From NCBI GenBank assembly GCA_905235225.1, contig CAJOKE010000011.1, positions 1 to 43,749 of the forward strand: 43,749 nucleotides of DNA. Reading direction: 5' to 3'. This document shows, one piece after another, positions 1 through 7,847 of the stretch (position 1 is its first letter; every line of letters begins with the position of its first letter). The notes beneath the pieces were generated by a model that was not told the origin of the DNA, made no database searches, and saw nothing but the letters and a program-made list of their open reading frames with translations. This DNA comes from Paludibacteraceae bacterium (GTDB lineage: Bacteria > Bacteroidota > Bacteroidia > Bacteroidales > Paludibacteraceae). The position numbers were made by a program, and so were the translations under genes.

Positions 1-1085
1 CCCGACGGGTCCCGTGGGATGCCATTCTTATAGGAAAAACTGGCCACTGTCACGGTTAACCCGCCTGTCGGCTGGGGAGTGAGGACTTCGTCAGATTCGA
101 TCATCAGCTGGAGGACATGACGAAGATGAGGAATATGGATAGGGAGGGGATGGTTCTCGACTACCGACCTAAGGTTCTTTAATGCAAGAGGAATGCTGCT
201 CAGGAAATAGTCCTTACGTTCAAATAAGCCCCTATAGCCGTAAGCTCCCAACGTCTGCAAAATACGGATTAGGACATAGCCGTATAAGTGATGGCGGAAA
301 CCGTCCTTATCTATTGGAAACAGCTCTGCGAGGCACGTGATGTAATAATCCAACAACTCCTGCCTCACCCTTTCAGGGAGGTCACTCTTGGCACTATATA
401 ATAGAGAAGCCACATCATATTGTGCAGCTCCTCTCCTACCCCCTTGATAATCGATATAATAGAGTTTTCCATCGCACAGCATGATGTTGCGCGACTGGAA
501 GTCTCGATACATAAAGAATTTACAATCAGCTTCCAACAGGTAATCCGTCAAACAATGGAAGTCCTGTTCGAGAAGGTTTTCGTCGAATGGGATATACCTC
601 ATCTTCAAAAAATAGTATTTAAAGTAGTTGAGGTCCCACATGATTGACTGAGCGTCGAAATCTGTTCGAGGGTAAGCTTTTTGGTAGTCGAAGTCCCGCC
701 CTGCCACCTGCATTCGTGCAAGGTCGCCCAGAGCCTGCTTGTACAATTGGAGCATTTCGAGGTCGAACCCAGCTCCTTTACGTTTTTTGTCGTAAAGGTG
801 GCTGTAAAGGGTTTCATCGCCCAAATCTTGCTGTAGATAAATCCTTCTGTCGGACCCAATAAGGTACACTTCGGGTACGAGGATACCATGAGTATATAGA
901 GCCTTGGTAAAACTGAAAAATGCCTCGTTCTCTGCCACGTCATTGTTGAATGTGGCGATGCAGCGGTGGGTGGCACCTGACAGACGCCAATATTGGCGAT
1001 TGCTTCCATTGGCAGCCAAAGCATGCATCTCGACCACAGCCTCGCCAGCCCACTCTTCGAACAGTTTCTTTATGTTATCTTCCAT
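1..1085 (-). CDS. APH-family kinase fused to RapZ C-terminal domain (3' end outside window)
   Basis: I translated this open frame by hand from the ATG at 1085 down to base 1, where it runs off the window after about 361 codons. Residues 1-330 look like an aminoglycoside-phosphotransferase-type small-molecule kinase. The catalytic-loop motif YRDFQSRN lies near residue 193 (the usual His is Tyr), followed by IDYQGG near residue 212, which would bind metal. From about residue 335 the frame reads VTVASFSYKNGIPRDPSG, matching the start of the RapZ C-terminal domain. Kinase-RapZ fusions are common in Bacteroidota; related kinases act on anomeric amino sugars such as MurNAc and GlcNAc in cell-wall recycling, but the substrate here is inferred. 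A weak -7-like TACCTTTA lies at 1092-1099, without a convincing -33. Confidence 0.85.
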   Translation of the reverse strand, partial: MEDNIKKLFEEWAGEAVVEMHALAANGSNRQYWRLSGATHRCIATFNNDVAENEAFFSFTKALYTHGILVPEVYLIGSDRRIYLQQDLGDETLYSHLYDKKRKGAGFDLEMLQLYKQALGDLARMQVAGRDFDYQKAYPRTDFDAQSIMWDLNYFKYYFLKMRYIPFDENLLEQDFHCLTDYLLEADCKFFMYRDFQSRNIMLCDGKLYYIDYQGGRRGAAQYDVASLLYSAKSDLPERVRQELLDYYITCLAELFPIDKDGFRHHLYGYVLIRILQTLGAYGYRGLFERKDYFLSSIPLALKNLRSVVENHPLPIHIPHLRHVLQLMIESDEVLTPQPTGGLTVTVASFSYKNGIPRDPS

Positions 1086-1154
1086 AGGGTATAAAGGTAA
1101 GGTAAAAACTAAGACCATGTCCTAACTTTTACCGTTTGCTTCACTATACCGTTC

Positions 1155-1499
1155 TCAATCTGTCAATTCGTCCAGCATGTGGCAGCTGCCGGTAAAGTAG
1201 GCACCTGGCTCGATGGCTAGTTTGTTAGATACGATGTCCCCTTTTACGCGTGAAGAGGCATAAAGGGTAAGGAACTCCTTGACAGAGAGGTTGCCGTCGA
1301 TGGTCCCCATCACGTTGGCATTTTGGCATACCACATTGCCGCTGATACGTCCCTGCTCACCCAATACCAGTTTGCCGGTCAGCGTGATGTTCCCTTCGAG
1401 GGCACCATCCATTCTAAAATCGCCATTCGCTAATATATCGCCTTTGATGGTTGTACCCACGGTGATAGTGTTGATAAGACTATTTGTTGTGTCACTCAT
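1155..1499 (-). CDS. Bactofilin (polymer-forming cytoskeletal protein)
   Basis: A 114-residue protein starting MSDTTNSLIN. The core from about residue 8 shows the short repeating turns of the bactofilin right-handed beta-helix (GTTIKGDI, GDFRMDGALEGNI, GRISGNVV, GTIDGNLSV, SRVKGDIV). Bactofilins self-assemble into filaments or membrane-associated patches that organise envelope proteins. A longer frame exists upstream to 1601, but that part lies inside the preceding gene and is not bactofilin-like, so the start at 1499 is preferred. The start overlaps the stop of the upstream TPR gene by 8 bases (ATGAGTGA), suggesting translational coupling. No Shine-Dalgarno site is seen, which is normal for this phylum. 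Confidence 0.9.
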   Translation of the reverse strand: MSDTTNSLINTITVGTTIKGDILANGDFRMDGALEGNITLTGKLVLGEQGRISGNVVCQNANVMGTIDGNLSVKEFLTLYASSRVKGDIVSNKLAIEPGAYFTGSCHMLDELTD

Positions 1500-2538
1500 G
1501 TTTGTAATATTTGTCGTAAAACTGTTTGTACGCAGCCATCCGCTTTCTATTATAAAGGGTGGTGTAGTTTTGCTTTGAGATGGCATAGACTTGGTAGTCA
1601 TCAGGGTTGTAGTCGGTCAAGGGTCCACTGTCGAGTTGGAGGTGTTTCGCAAAATCCATTGCTTCTTGGGCATTGTTGAAAGTGCTGATGGTAATCATTT
1701 GGGTCGAATCATCGAACATCAGCGGGCTTGCCTTATATCCTGAATTTGAGTAGTAGGTGATGATAAAGTTGCCAATCACCGAGCGCAACTGGGTGGCTCT
1801 TATCTTCTTTTCCTTCACAAGGATGATAACCTGATGAGCCATCTCTTCCTTGTATCTGAAAAGTTGTGCTTCCGGAGAGAGTTCTTCTTCATCCCCCGTA
1901 GCCTTAGCGGTCTGTTTGTTTTCTCTTTTCACTTGGAGTATGGAGGTGTCCTGCCCTGCTGAAAATATTTTGTCCAATCCGTCATCGCCGCTGTTTGATA
2001 CATATTTTCCGCCGTCCCCAAGCAGGAAGTCAAGCTGGGCTTGTGCAAGGGGGACAATGCTGTCTGTAGGGGGATAGTCTGCTATGATGCCCTGTAGGGT
2101 GGTGATGGCACGCTCCTTTCTGTCGGTACGGGCATAAGTCATACCTTCCCAATAACGGAATTTCCCCAACTGGGGATTGCCGTCATATAGTTCTTTGGCA
2201 GAAGCCACCGCTTTTAAAACATCATCGTAACGGTGACGGCGGTAGAGGCTGTACACTTCGTCGTAGTCTTCCTGTATCAACTGGCTGCGCCGCATTATTT
2301 CTTTATAGTAGTCTTCGTCCAATATTAGATTTGCAAAGTCGCTGTCGGGGAATCCCATCAGCACCATGTCCCTATAATAGTTGGCATTGGGCGTGTTCCC
2401 TTGTTTGTCATATATCTTATAGAGCATGAAGAATGCCTGGACGATTTCGGGATTGTCGGTATGGTCGCGAGCCATCCTCAAATAGCATTCCAAAGCTTTG
2501 GGGGTGTTTCGTATGCCGTCATAATAAATATATCCGGT
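1492..2538 (-). pseudogene. SprE/PorW-like TPR protein, 5' half missing
   Basis: About 348 codons of a TPR-type protein are open here, beginning mid-domain at TGYIYYDGIRNTPKALECYL. No signal peptide or lipobox is present, and the frame is closed by a stop at 2539-2541. Residues correspond to TPR helices (ALECYLRMARD, AFFMLYKIYDKQGN, RYWEGMTYARTDRKERA) followed by the C-terminal domain typical of SprE (gliding motility) and PorW (T9SS): AHQVIILVKEKK near the domain start and QVYAISKQNYTTLYNRK near the end. Those family members are long lipoproteins, so this is a 3' fragment. Possible starts inside it are TTG 2493 and ATG 2475. It is directly upstream of bactofilin. It could still be translated, but the intact N-terminus is absent, either through rearrangement or mis-assembly. 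Confidence 0.75.
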
Positions 2539-3162
2539 CTATATGAGAGAGACGAGGTGTTCTGTAATATGCTGACTAAGTACGTCAACTATTGTACAAC
2601 AGCAGAAGCAATAGAGACTATTCCGCGTGGCCGTATAAAAATTCATCTGGACAAGATAGACCAGACGCGCCAGATGGAACTACACTCTCTTACTCTTACA
2701 GAGCAAGGTTTGGAAATGGAATTCGCAGAAAACCTGAACCTATACGAACATCTGCGAATGATACAAATACTCTTGCGGGCAAGATATACCCGAGTGCATG
2801 TAATCCCCGAAGATATGCCGTACTTCGGATATTGGTTTTCGGATGATTGTTTGGAATACACGCTCATGATGGCAGACCACCCCGCAGACATCCGTTTACG
2901 CTCATCCGTACATGTGATGGAATGGTTGGGCATAGAACATAATCTTTCAAAAGAATCTTTTCAACCCCTCTATCCAACAACGCAAATTGAGGTTCAATAT
3001 GGAGATATAAATGTGACAATTCCTGTGACTATTGCCTATAAGGAAATCAATGTAATCACAATGATACGTAACTGCCAGCGAATGAAAGAAGAAATGGCCG
3101 GAGTAATGGCAACTATATTGGATATTCTTGGTCAAACTTATAATAACCATAGGGAATTATGA
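2539..3162 (+). CDS. Hypothetical protein, apparently 5'-truncated
   Basis: This frame is open from the junction near 2540 to TGA at 3160-3162. I do not recognise the family. The convincing protein-like part begins about SGLYERDEVFCNMLTKYVN; candidate in-frame starts are GTG 2557 and ATG 2569. It is a soluble, mixed alpha/beta-looking protein of about 200 residues with no signal peptide or membrane segment. Notable stretches are HLDKIDQTRQMELHSLTL, YFGYWFSDDCLEYTLMMAD and VTIPVTIAYKEINVITMIRN. Upstream the frame runs into antisense of the TPR gene, so its true N-terminus is probably lost. Its stop overlaps the next gene's ATG by 4 bases (ATGA), so it belongs to the downstream operon. Confidence 0.55.
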   Translation, partial: LYERDEVFCNMLTKYVNYCTTAEAIETIPRGRIKIHLDKIDQTRQMELHSLTLTEQGLEMEFAENLNLYEHLRMIQILLRARYTRVHVIPEDMPYFGYWFSDDCLEYTLMMADHPADIRLRSSVHVMEWLGIEHNLSKESFQPLYPTTQIEVQYGDINVTIPVTIAYKEINVITMIRNCQRMKEEMAGVMATILDILGQTYNNHREL

Positions 3163-3665
3163 AAGATGAAAATTATTGGCTGAAAGCCGCAGAAGACATA
3201 AAACGATTCCGCAAAGGTCGGCTCACGAAAAAGGATCTAATGGAACGGTATCCGGAATTGGGGATTGAGGAAGATTATCTCACCTTTGATAACATCAAGG
3301 AATCTATCTATATCAATATTCCTGCAGAGTGTCCCCCTAAGTATGCCGCTATCATAGCTTTCGCTACGGATCCGAGACCTCAAGATGTTAATAGGGCTGA
3401 CAGATGGCTGACTGTTACAATAGCCTATCGTCAGGAATGGGAAAAGTTATTGCAGGTAGGCGAATTGAGAATAGTATGCAAAGAAAGGAAAGAGATTAAG
3501 TTCAACAATAACTATATCGATAAAGGGCGACTTGTCTTGCGGCGTTGTATTGAGGAAGGAGAACGGGCTGACGATTACGGCATCGGTACAGAACCGGATA
3601 CATGGCTGATATGCGAATTGGACGCGGGCGGGAATATGGTTGCTCCATTTTACATTGAACGATAA
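3159..3665 (+). CDS. Unknown protein, WLxAAED family, copy 1
   Basis: 168 residues with no signal peptide; I do not recognise a named family. It is clearly a paralogue of the gene at 8898-9434. Both start with W-L-x-A-A-E-D-(I/F)-(K/R)-x-F-R-K-G, then L-(M/I)-E-(K/R)-Y-P-E-(L/F), an IKE(S/A)I motif before a P-x-E/D-C-P segment, an IAY(R/Q)xxWE segment, and a C-terminal (D/G)YGI(G/E)xxDTWL ending in a W/F-x-I-E tail. Pattern conservation between two diverged copies suggests a functional domain. It overlaps its upstream neighbour by 4 bases and lies 8 bases before the metallophosphoesterase, so it is part of that operon. An immunity-protein or adaptor role is possible but untested. Confidence 0.75.
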   Translation: MKDENYWLKAAEDIKRFRKGRLTKKDLMERYPELGIEEDYLTFDNIKESIYINIPAECPPKYAAIIAFATDPRPQDVNRADRWLTVTIAYRQEWEKLLQVGELRIVCKERKEIKFNNNYIDKGRLVLRRCIEEGERADDYGIGTEPDTWLICELDAGGNMVAPFYIER

Positions 3666-3673
3666 CGAATCAG

Positions 3674-4372
3674 ATGATAACGAGAATGACTTATAATATC
3701 ATTGGAGACATACATGCTAGAACTTGTTGGAAAAACCTTATGTGCGAGGATTGTGTCAATATCTTTGTCGGTGACTATTTTGACTCTTATGAATATATCC
3801 CACAAGAAGAAGAAATAGCTAATTTCTATGCTATTATAGATTATAAGCAACAGCATCCTGAGACAGTATTGCTCTATGGCAACCATGATTTGCATTATCT
3901 AATATCCGCCGAACACTATAGTCGATATAATCCCATTGCTGCTTCTAAATACAGACATGCACTCATGGAAAACAAGTCTCTCTTTTATGGTATCGCATAT
4001 CCTATCGGAGAAATAGCACTTGTCTCTCATGCCGGAGTTACTAAAGAATGGTACGGGAAATATTTTGGTTCTTACCAATCCGAATCACTACTCAAAGTGG
4101 CACAGAAGATCAATGAACTCTGGGATCAAGACAAGAACGCGTTTACCTTTGATGTCAATGCAACCGAAATAGATGACCATTATGGCATATCACCGACACA
4201 CTCACCTGTCTGGATTCGGCCGGAAACACTTGTCGAGCATGATTTGTTTAACGGCACCGTCAAACAAATCATCGGTCATACCCAAACAGGTGCCGGTGTA
4301 ACGAAAGACCACAACATCATTTGCGTAGATTGCCTCGGCACAAAAGAAAGGTCATATATATTAGAAATCTAA
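3674..4372 (+). CDS. Calcineurin-like metallophosphoesterase
   Basis: 232 residues with the full dinuclear-metal motif set: GDIHA (11-15), GDYFD (33-37), GNHD (69-72), SHAG (118-121) and GHTQ (201-204). The family hydrolyses phosphomonoesters or diesters using two bound metal ions; short single-domain cytosolic members include diadenosine-tetraphosphatase, protein-phosphatase and RNA-end-processing types. No signal peptide is present, so it should act in the cytoplasm. A second possible start, Met5 at 3686, sits nearer the first motif. It is 8 bases downstream of the WLxAAED gene and 7 bases upstream of an ADP-ribosylglycohydrolase, a strong operon arrangement. Its substrate is unknown; the partners suggest an ADP-ribose-phosphate, nucleotide or RNA-end substrate (inference). 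Confidence 0.9.
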   Translation: MITRMTYNIIGDIHARTCWKNLMCEDCVNIFVGDYFDSYEYIPQEEEIANFYAIIDYKQQHPETVLLYGNHDLHYLISAEHYSRYNPIAASKYRHALMENKSLFYGIAYPIGEIALVSHAGVTKEWYGKYFGSYQSESLLKVAQKINELWDQDKNAFTFDVNATEIDDHYGISPTHSPVWIRPETLVEHDLFNGTVKQIIGHTQTGAGVTKDHNIICVDCLGTKERSYILEI

Positions 4373-4379
4373 AAATAAT

Positions 4380-5447
4380 ATGGAAACAATATTACAAGAC
4401 AGTATACGAGGATCGCTCATTGGAGGCGCCATAGGAGATGCTTTGGGTTATCTGATAGAGTTTATCTCCTCTTATAAAGCCATCCAAGCACGGTATGGCG
4501 AGAACGGCATTACGCGTTTGGATACGCATCAGCATTGGCTACCGGAAGAAGAACAGGCAGGAAAAGCCGTTTTTTCCGATGATACCCAGATGACCCTCTA
4601 TACGGCTAATGGACTGCTGAATGCTAAAAAGCAGAAAATCGCCTATAAGTATGGCATTGCTCAAGCATATGTAGAGTGGTATTTGATACAAGTCGGTAAG
4701 AAGTCCGGCAAGTACAAAAGTTGTTGGCCTAGTGCTGTTTCGGCATTAAACAAAAGACGCGCACCCGGTAATACTTGCATCACCGCGCTCGAAGCCATCT
4801 TCAGAGGTAAAGAACCTTACAACAACAGCAAAGGGTGTGGAGGCATCATGCGTATAGCTCCTATTCCTCTTTATGGCGCTATGGATAACCGGATGAGCAT
4901 CCTGGAGGCGGACCGGTTAGCTGCCGATGCTGCAGAAATAACCCACCTCAATCCGTTGGGTTTCATTCCAGCCGCACTGATGGCGCATATCATCTATCGC
5001 TTGGCATTAGATGAACACCCGTCCCAAGATGCCATGACCCGCTATACAGAAGAGGGCATTGAGGCGCTGTCAGAACTATTCCCTCAATATCCGAATGAGG
5101 TTAACCAGATGGCTCTACTCGCCAATTCGGCAATACAACTTGCCTCTAACGAGAAATCGGATCTGCAGAATATAGAGTTTCTGGGCGGAGGTTGGGTTGG
5201 AGAAGAGGCTTTGGCAATCGCATTATATTGTGCGACTCGCTATTTTGACAATTTCGAACAAGCTCTAATCGCGTCCGTTAATCATCCCGGTGATAGCGAT
5301 AGTACCGGGGCTGTGACCGGCAATATCCTCGGCGCAGCAGTGGGGTATAACACTATCCCTCAGCATTTCAAAGATGATCTGGAGCAAACTGATGTCATTC
5401 TTCATATGGCGGATGATTTGTGTCTGGGAGATATAACGAAGATATAG
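4380..5447 (+). CDS. ADP-ribosylglycohydrolase (DraG/ARH fold)
   Basis: 355 residues, close to the usual family length. Signature elements are GAIGDALG near the N-terminus (16-23), SDDTQM (66-71) and the metal-binding NHPGDSDSTGAVTGNILG from residue 301, with the acidic residues that bind the two magnesium ions intact. The family removes ADP-ribose from proteins or nucleic acids, or hydrolyses ADP-ribosyl small molecules. It has no signal peptide. It lies 7 bases after the metallophosphoesterase and 43 bases before a CX5R phosphatase. Together these could remove ADP-ribose and then its phosphate decorations, or process Tpt1-type products such as ADP-ribose 1'',2''-cyclic phosphate; that pathway is inferred from neighbourhood only. 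No ADP-ribosyltransferase is visible nearby. Confidence 0.95.
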   Translation: METILQDSIRGSLIGGAIGDALGYLIEFISSYKAIQARYGENGITRLDTHQHWLPEEEQAGKAVFSDDTQMTLYTANGLLNAKKQKIAYKYGIAQAYVEWYLIQVGKKSGKYKSCWPSAVSALNKRRAPGNTCITALEAIFRGKEPYNNSKGCGGIMRIAPIPLYGAMDNRMSILEADRLAADAAEITHLNPLGFIPAALMAHIIYRLALDEHPSQDAMTRYTEEGIEALSELFPQYPNEVNQMALLANSAIQLASNEKSDLQNIEFLGGGWVGEEALAIALYCATRYFDNFEQALIASVNHPGDSDSTGAVTGNILGAAVGYNTIPQHFKDDLEQTDVILHMADDLCLGDITKI

Positions 5448-5490
5448 TATACGACCATCCTTTTTATTATAACGTAATAACTTTTTTACA

Positions 5491-6051
5491 ATGAATTTCG
5501 CACGCTTACAACAAACCCGCATTCCCGACCTCGCACCTGTTTATGGCGGAGCACGGGGACGAACGATGTCATCGAGGCATCAGTTCTATGCATGGCGTGC
5601 ACTTAAAGAGGCGGAGGTAAAAACGATTATCGATCTCCGGCTAACCGACCATACAGACCGTTTGCCGGCATTGTGCGAGGAAAATGGAATGAGGTATTTC
5701 CATTATCCGGTAGATACGTCCGCTGAAGCTGTCGCACAAATGGCGGAACTCTTTCCGCAGTTGTGCCAACTCATGGATACCGGAGATTTCTACATCGCTT
5801 GTGCTATGGGCTTGCATCGAACAGACATTGCTCTTTGCACTTATTGGGTCTTTTGCGGTGCAAATAAGGGCGCAGAGCCACCAAAGATTCTTGGCTACCG
5901 TCAGGAGGACGGACATAATACAGACAAACTTATGCGTGTTCTCAATGCAATGTACCAAGCCTTCACGGACCGCGAGGGCATTACTCCTATGACGGATTTA
6001 GAATTCAAGCAACGCAAGAACATCATCATCCAGCAAGCCAATCTGCCATAA
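5491..6051 (+). CDS. Dual-specificity/tyrosine phosphatase-like protein (CX5R)
   Basis: 186 residues with the cysteine-phosphatase P-loop CAMGLHR, a CX5R loop at residues 104-110, preceded by hydrophobic strand residues and followed by TD. An earlier strand, TIIDLR (45-50), matches the IxLR strand usual in this fold. The His that normally precedes the catalytic Cys is replaced by Ala (ACAMGLHR), so activity or pKa may differ. It is cytosolic. Substrates of this fold include phosphotyrosine, phosphoinositides, RNA 5' ends and sugar phosphates; none can be assigned here. It follows the ADP-ribosylglycohydrolase by 43 bases. Its first 15 codons are duplicated in a degraded copy at 6993. Confidence 0.8.
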   Translation: MNFARLQQTRIPDLAPVYGGARGRTMSSRHQFYAWRALKEAEVKTIIDLRLTDHTDRLPALCEENGMRYFHYPVDTSAEAVAQMAELFPQLCQLMDTGDFYIACAMGLHRTDIALCTYWVFCGANKGAEPPKILGYRQEDGHNTDKLMRVLNAMYQAFTDREGITPMTDLEFKQRKNIIIQQANLP

Positions 6052-6076
6052 TAATCAAACAAAATCCTCTCCCAAA

Positions 6077-6115
6077 ACTGATAGATTTCCATCGAAACCG
6101 AAGTGGAAAACACCT
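6077..6115 (+). repeat. 39-bp direct repeat, copy 1, with remnant frame
   Basis: This 39-bp segment matches 7646-7684 at 37 of 39 positions by eye, without gaps. It begins ACTGATAGATTTCCATCGAA. Both copies start with tandem stop codons (TGATAG) and lie 25-30 bases after the stop of an island gene. Behind this copy a short frame without a start reads ISIETEVENTLEAWFETEF and ends at 6192, so it is probably the relic of an older gene. The stretch 6052-6362 has no intact gene; it holds this relic and the promoter at 6285. Confidence 0.8.
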
Positions 6116-6284
6116 TAGAAGCATGGTTCGAAACCGAATTTGAGGTAATCGCATTGAAAGCCACCATGTACCTCCGATGGGCAACGCAATAGGTAAAACT
6201 TGCGCAAAGGAATAATTTTGGAAAATAAAAACTCACAGAATTGCGTAATCTCCAAACAATGAATTTGCGAAAAAAGCAGAAATA

Positions 6285-6316
6285 TTTGCACAAATCAGAA
6301 ATTATACGTACCTTTG
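6285..6316 (+). promoter_or_regulatory. Bacteroidota-type promoter for the 6363 gene
   Basis: TTTG at 6285-6288 (-33) and TACCTTTG at 6309-6316 (-7) are separated by 20 bases, the consensus Bacteroidota layout. Transcription would start around 6321-6324, about 40 bases before the ATG at 6363. Confidence 0.8.
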
Positions 6317-6362
6317 CAACCGAAAAGGAAAAGAATAGACCAACATAAACTCACTGACAATT

Positions 6363-6989
6363 ATGAACCGAAACGACATTGAAATTACTGACATCGACAT
6401 CAGAGACTCGTTCCGATATGCAGGGAGAGTCTTTCTTGGTCTGGAGGACCTGAAAAGGGCGGCTTTCGACAAGTACAGTAAGAATTATCGGATGAAAGCA
6501 AGTCCCTATGTGGTCATCGTGGATAAGCACTATCCCTGCTTTGATTCAGAGGATTATGCGAATGAAAACCGCAGCTATCAGAATTATTATTTCACCACTG
6601 ACCGGGCTAAAGCCGAACGGATTTGTGAAGAAACAGAAGTGGGGTATGACCGGCAATGTCGCGAACAAGGTAAAGAACGACTATACCCTGTGCTGGAACC
6701 GAAGTTCAGTATGAGCAGAATAGAGGAAAAGCATCTGCCATACATCTATTATCACGGAGAGGGTAACACCCTGCAAATCGTCCAGAACAAAAACGCGGAG
6801 CCAAAAGACAGAATCACCATAGAGACCCGCCGGTATGATTTCTCATTCCCGAGCCTTTTCAGAGATACGAAACCTGTCGCCAGCCTGTATGGTCCGCCGC
6901 CTGAGTTGGTAGAAGAGCCACCGGCCTTTGATGACGATGAGGAAAATATGTCTAAAAAGAGTTGGCTGGATTTTTTATTAGGAAAATAG
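6363..6989 (+). CDS. Hypothetical cytosolic protein
   Basis: 208 residues with no recognised family, signal peptide or membrane helix. The N-terminal half contains YVVIVDKHYPCFDSEDYAN and aromatic, acidic stretches. The middle holds a beta-like TLQIVQNKNAEPKDRITIETRR. The C-terminus is proline- and acid-rich (PPPELVEEPPAFDDDEEN), then a short hydrophobic end, SWLDFLLGK, which looks like a peptide tail presented after a flexible linker. It has its own consensus promoter at 6285-6316, so it is expressed separately from the phosphatase operon. The degraded phosphatase fragment starts 4 bases after its stop. Confidence 0.7.
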   Translation: MNRNDIEITDIDIRDSFRYAGRVFLGLEDLKRAAFDKYSKNYRMKASPYVVIVDKHYPCFDSEDYANENRSYQNYYFTTDRAKAERICEETEVGYDRQCREQGKERLYPVLEPKFSMSRIEEKHLPYIYYHGEGNTLQIVQNKNAEPKDRITIETRRYDFSFPSLFRDTKPVASLYGPPPELVEEPPAFDDDEENMSKKSWLDFLLGK

Positions 6990-6992
6990 ATT

Positions 6993-7114
6993 ATGAACTA
7001 CACTCGCCTACAACTAACCCGCATTCCCGACCTCGCGCTAAAGAGGCAATCAAACGAGCAGACGATGTAATTGCTCGCACGGAGAAATTACTTAAGCAGT
7101 TAGAGAATAAATAA
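6993..7114 (+). pseudogene. Degraded copy of the phosphatase gene 5' end joined to another gene tail
   Basis: From 6993 the frame reads MNYTRLQLTRIPDLA, nearly the same as MNFARLQQTRIPDLA at the start of the 5491 phosphatase, then shifts and stops at 7068-7070. In another frame, from 7037, the DNA reads AKEAIKRADDVIARTEKLL and ends with a stop at 7112-7114, a charged helical C-terminus unlike the phosphatase. The piece is therefore a fusion scar between a duplicated 5' end and an unrelated 3' end. Confidence 0.75.
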
Positions 7115-7188
7115 CATTTCTCTTGATAGAATTATAGTCGTATTGGACTCTATAGATTGTAATTGAGATTCAAATCAAATAAAGAATT

Positions 7189-7617
7189 ATGAAACAAAAC
7201 ACTCTTGCAATCATTTTTTTGCTTTCGGCGATGCATATATTCGCATTGCCGAATCTCATAGGACGGTGGCAGGCTGCTCCTATATGGGATGGACTTGAAA
7301 GAACAGAATTGGAGTTGAACTTTCGAGATACGGTTAATTTTGACACCAAAGTGGTGGTCGATAATACCGAATTTAGCGAAGGAACACGTACTACCATGAC
7401 GATGAGAGGGACGTATCAATTGCAGGACTCACTCTGTATATTTACTGCCGATTTATCATCTTTTACTGCGATGCCGGCTCCGCTTCCCGGAAGAGATGTG
7501 AGAGATCTAGATAGTGTGGCTTCGTTGATTATCTTGCCCAGTCGCAATTCAGAGGATGTCATCGCCTTTGTTGACCATTTAGGCCGAGAAGTATTTGTAC
7601 TCTATCGGCAGAAATAG
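7189..7617 (+). CDS. Small secreted protein, possibly lipocalin-like
   Basis: 142 residues beginning with a signal peptide (MKQNTLAIIFLLSAMHIFA, cleavage near residue 19-20). The mature part is short and beta-rich: LIGRWQAAPIWDGLERTELE, then alternating strands with T and D turns, and a terminal HLGREVFVLYRQK. The opening GRW followed by antiparallel strands resembles lipocalin-like small barrels found in Bacteroidales, but no diagnostic motif proves this. It is probably periplasmic. No clear promoter was found directly upstream. The second 39-bp repeat lies 28 bases after its stop. Confidence 0.7.
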   Translation: MKQNTLAIIFLLSAMHIFALPNLIGRWQAAPIWDGLERTELELNFRDTVNFDTKVVVDNTEFSEGTRTTMTMRGTYQLQDSLCIFTADLSSFTAMPAPLPGRDVRDLDSVASLIILPSRNSEDVIAFVDHLGREVFVLYRQK

Positions 7618-7645
7618 ATTTATTACACACAAATTTATATTCTTT

Positions 7646-7790
7646 ACTGATAGATTTCCATCGAAACCAAAGTGGAAAGCACCTCGGCGATGAGTTCAAC
7701 ATAGAAGACCCGCTCTACTCCGATGCCGAATATGATTTTGCCTTCCACCAAATCGAATCCTGCTGCAAAATTATACTCAACAGATTATAA
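7646..7790 (+). pseudogene. 39-bp repeat copy 2 and attached relic frame
   Basis: Bases 7646-7684 are the second copy of the 39-bp repeat. A start-less frame continues from it, reading HLGDEFNIEDPLYSDAEYDF and onward to a stop at 7788-7790. This looks like the 3' end of a lost gene. No other gene is visible in 7618-7847. Confidence 0.6.
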
Positions 7791-7847
7791 AACCGAATGA
7801 CGGAAGAGCAAAGAACAAAAAACAAGGATCAATAACCAATCGTACTT

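Noticed and set aside
605..1024. 139-residue open frame on the minus strand
   Set aside because: It is an out-of-frame shadow of the APH-RapZ gene, which reads through the same bases with clear kinase and RapZ motifs.
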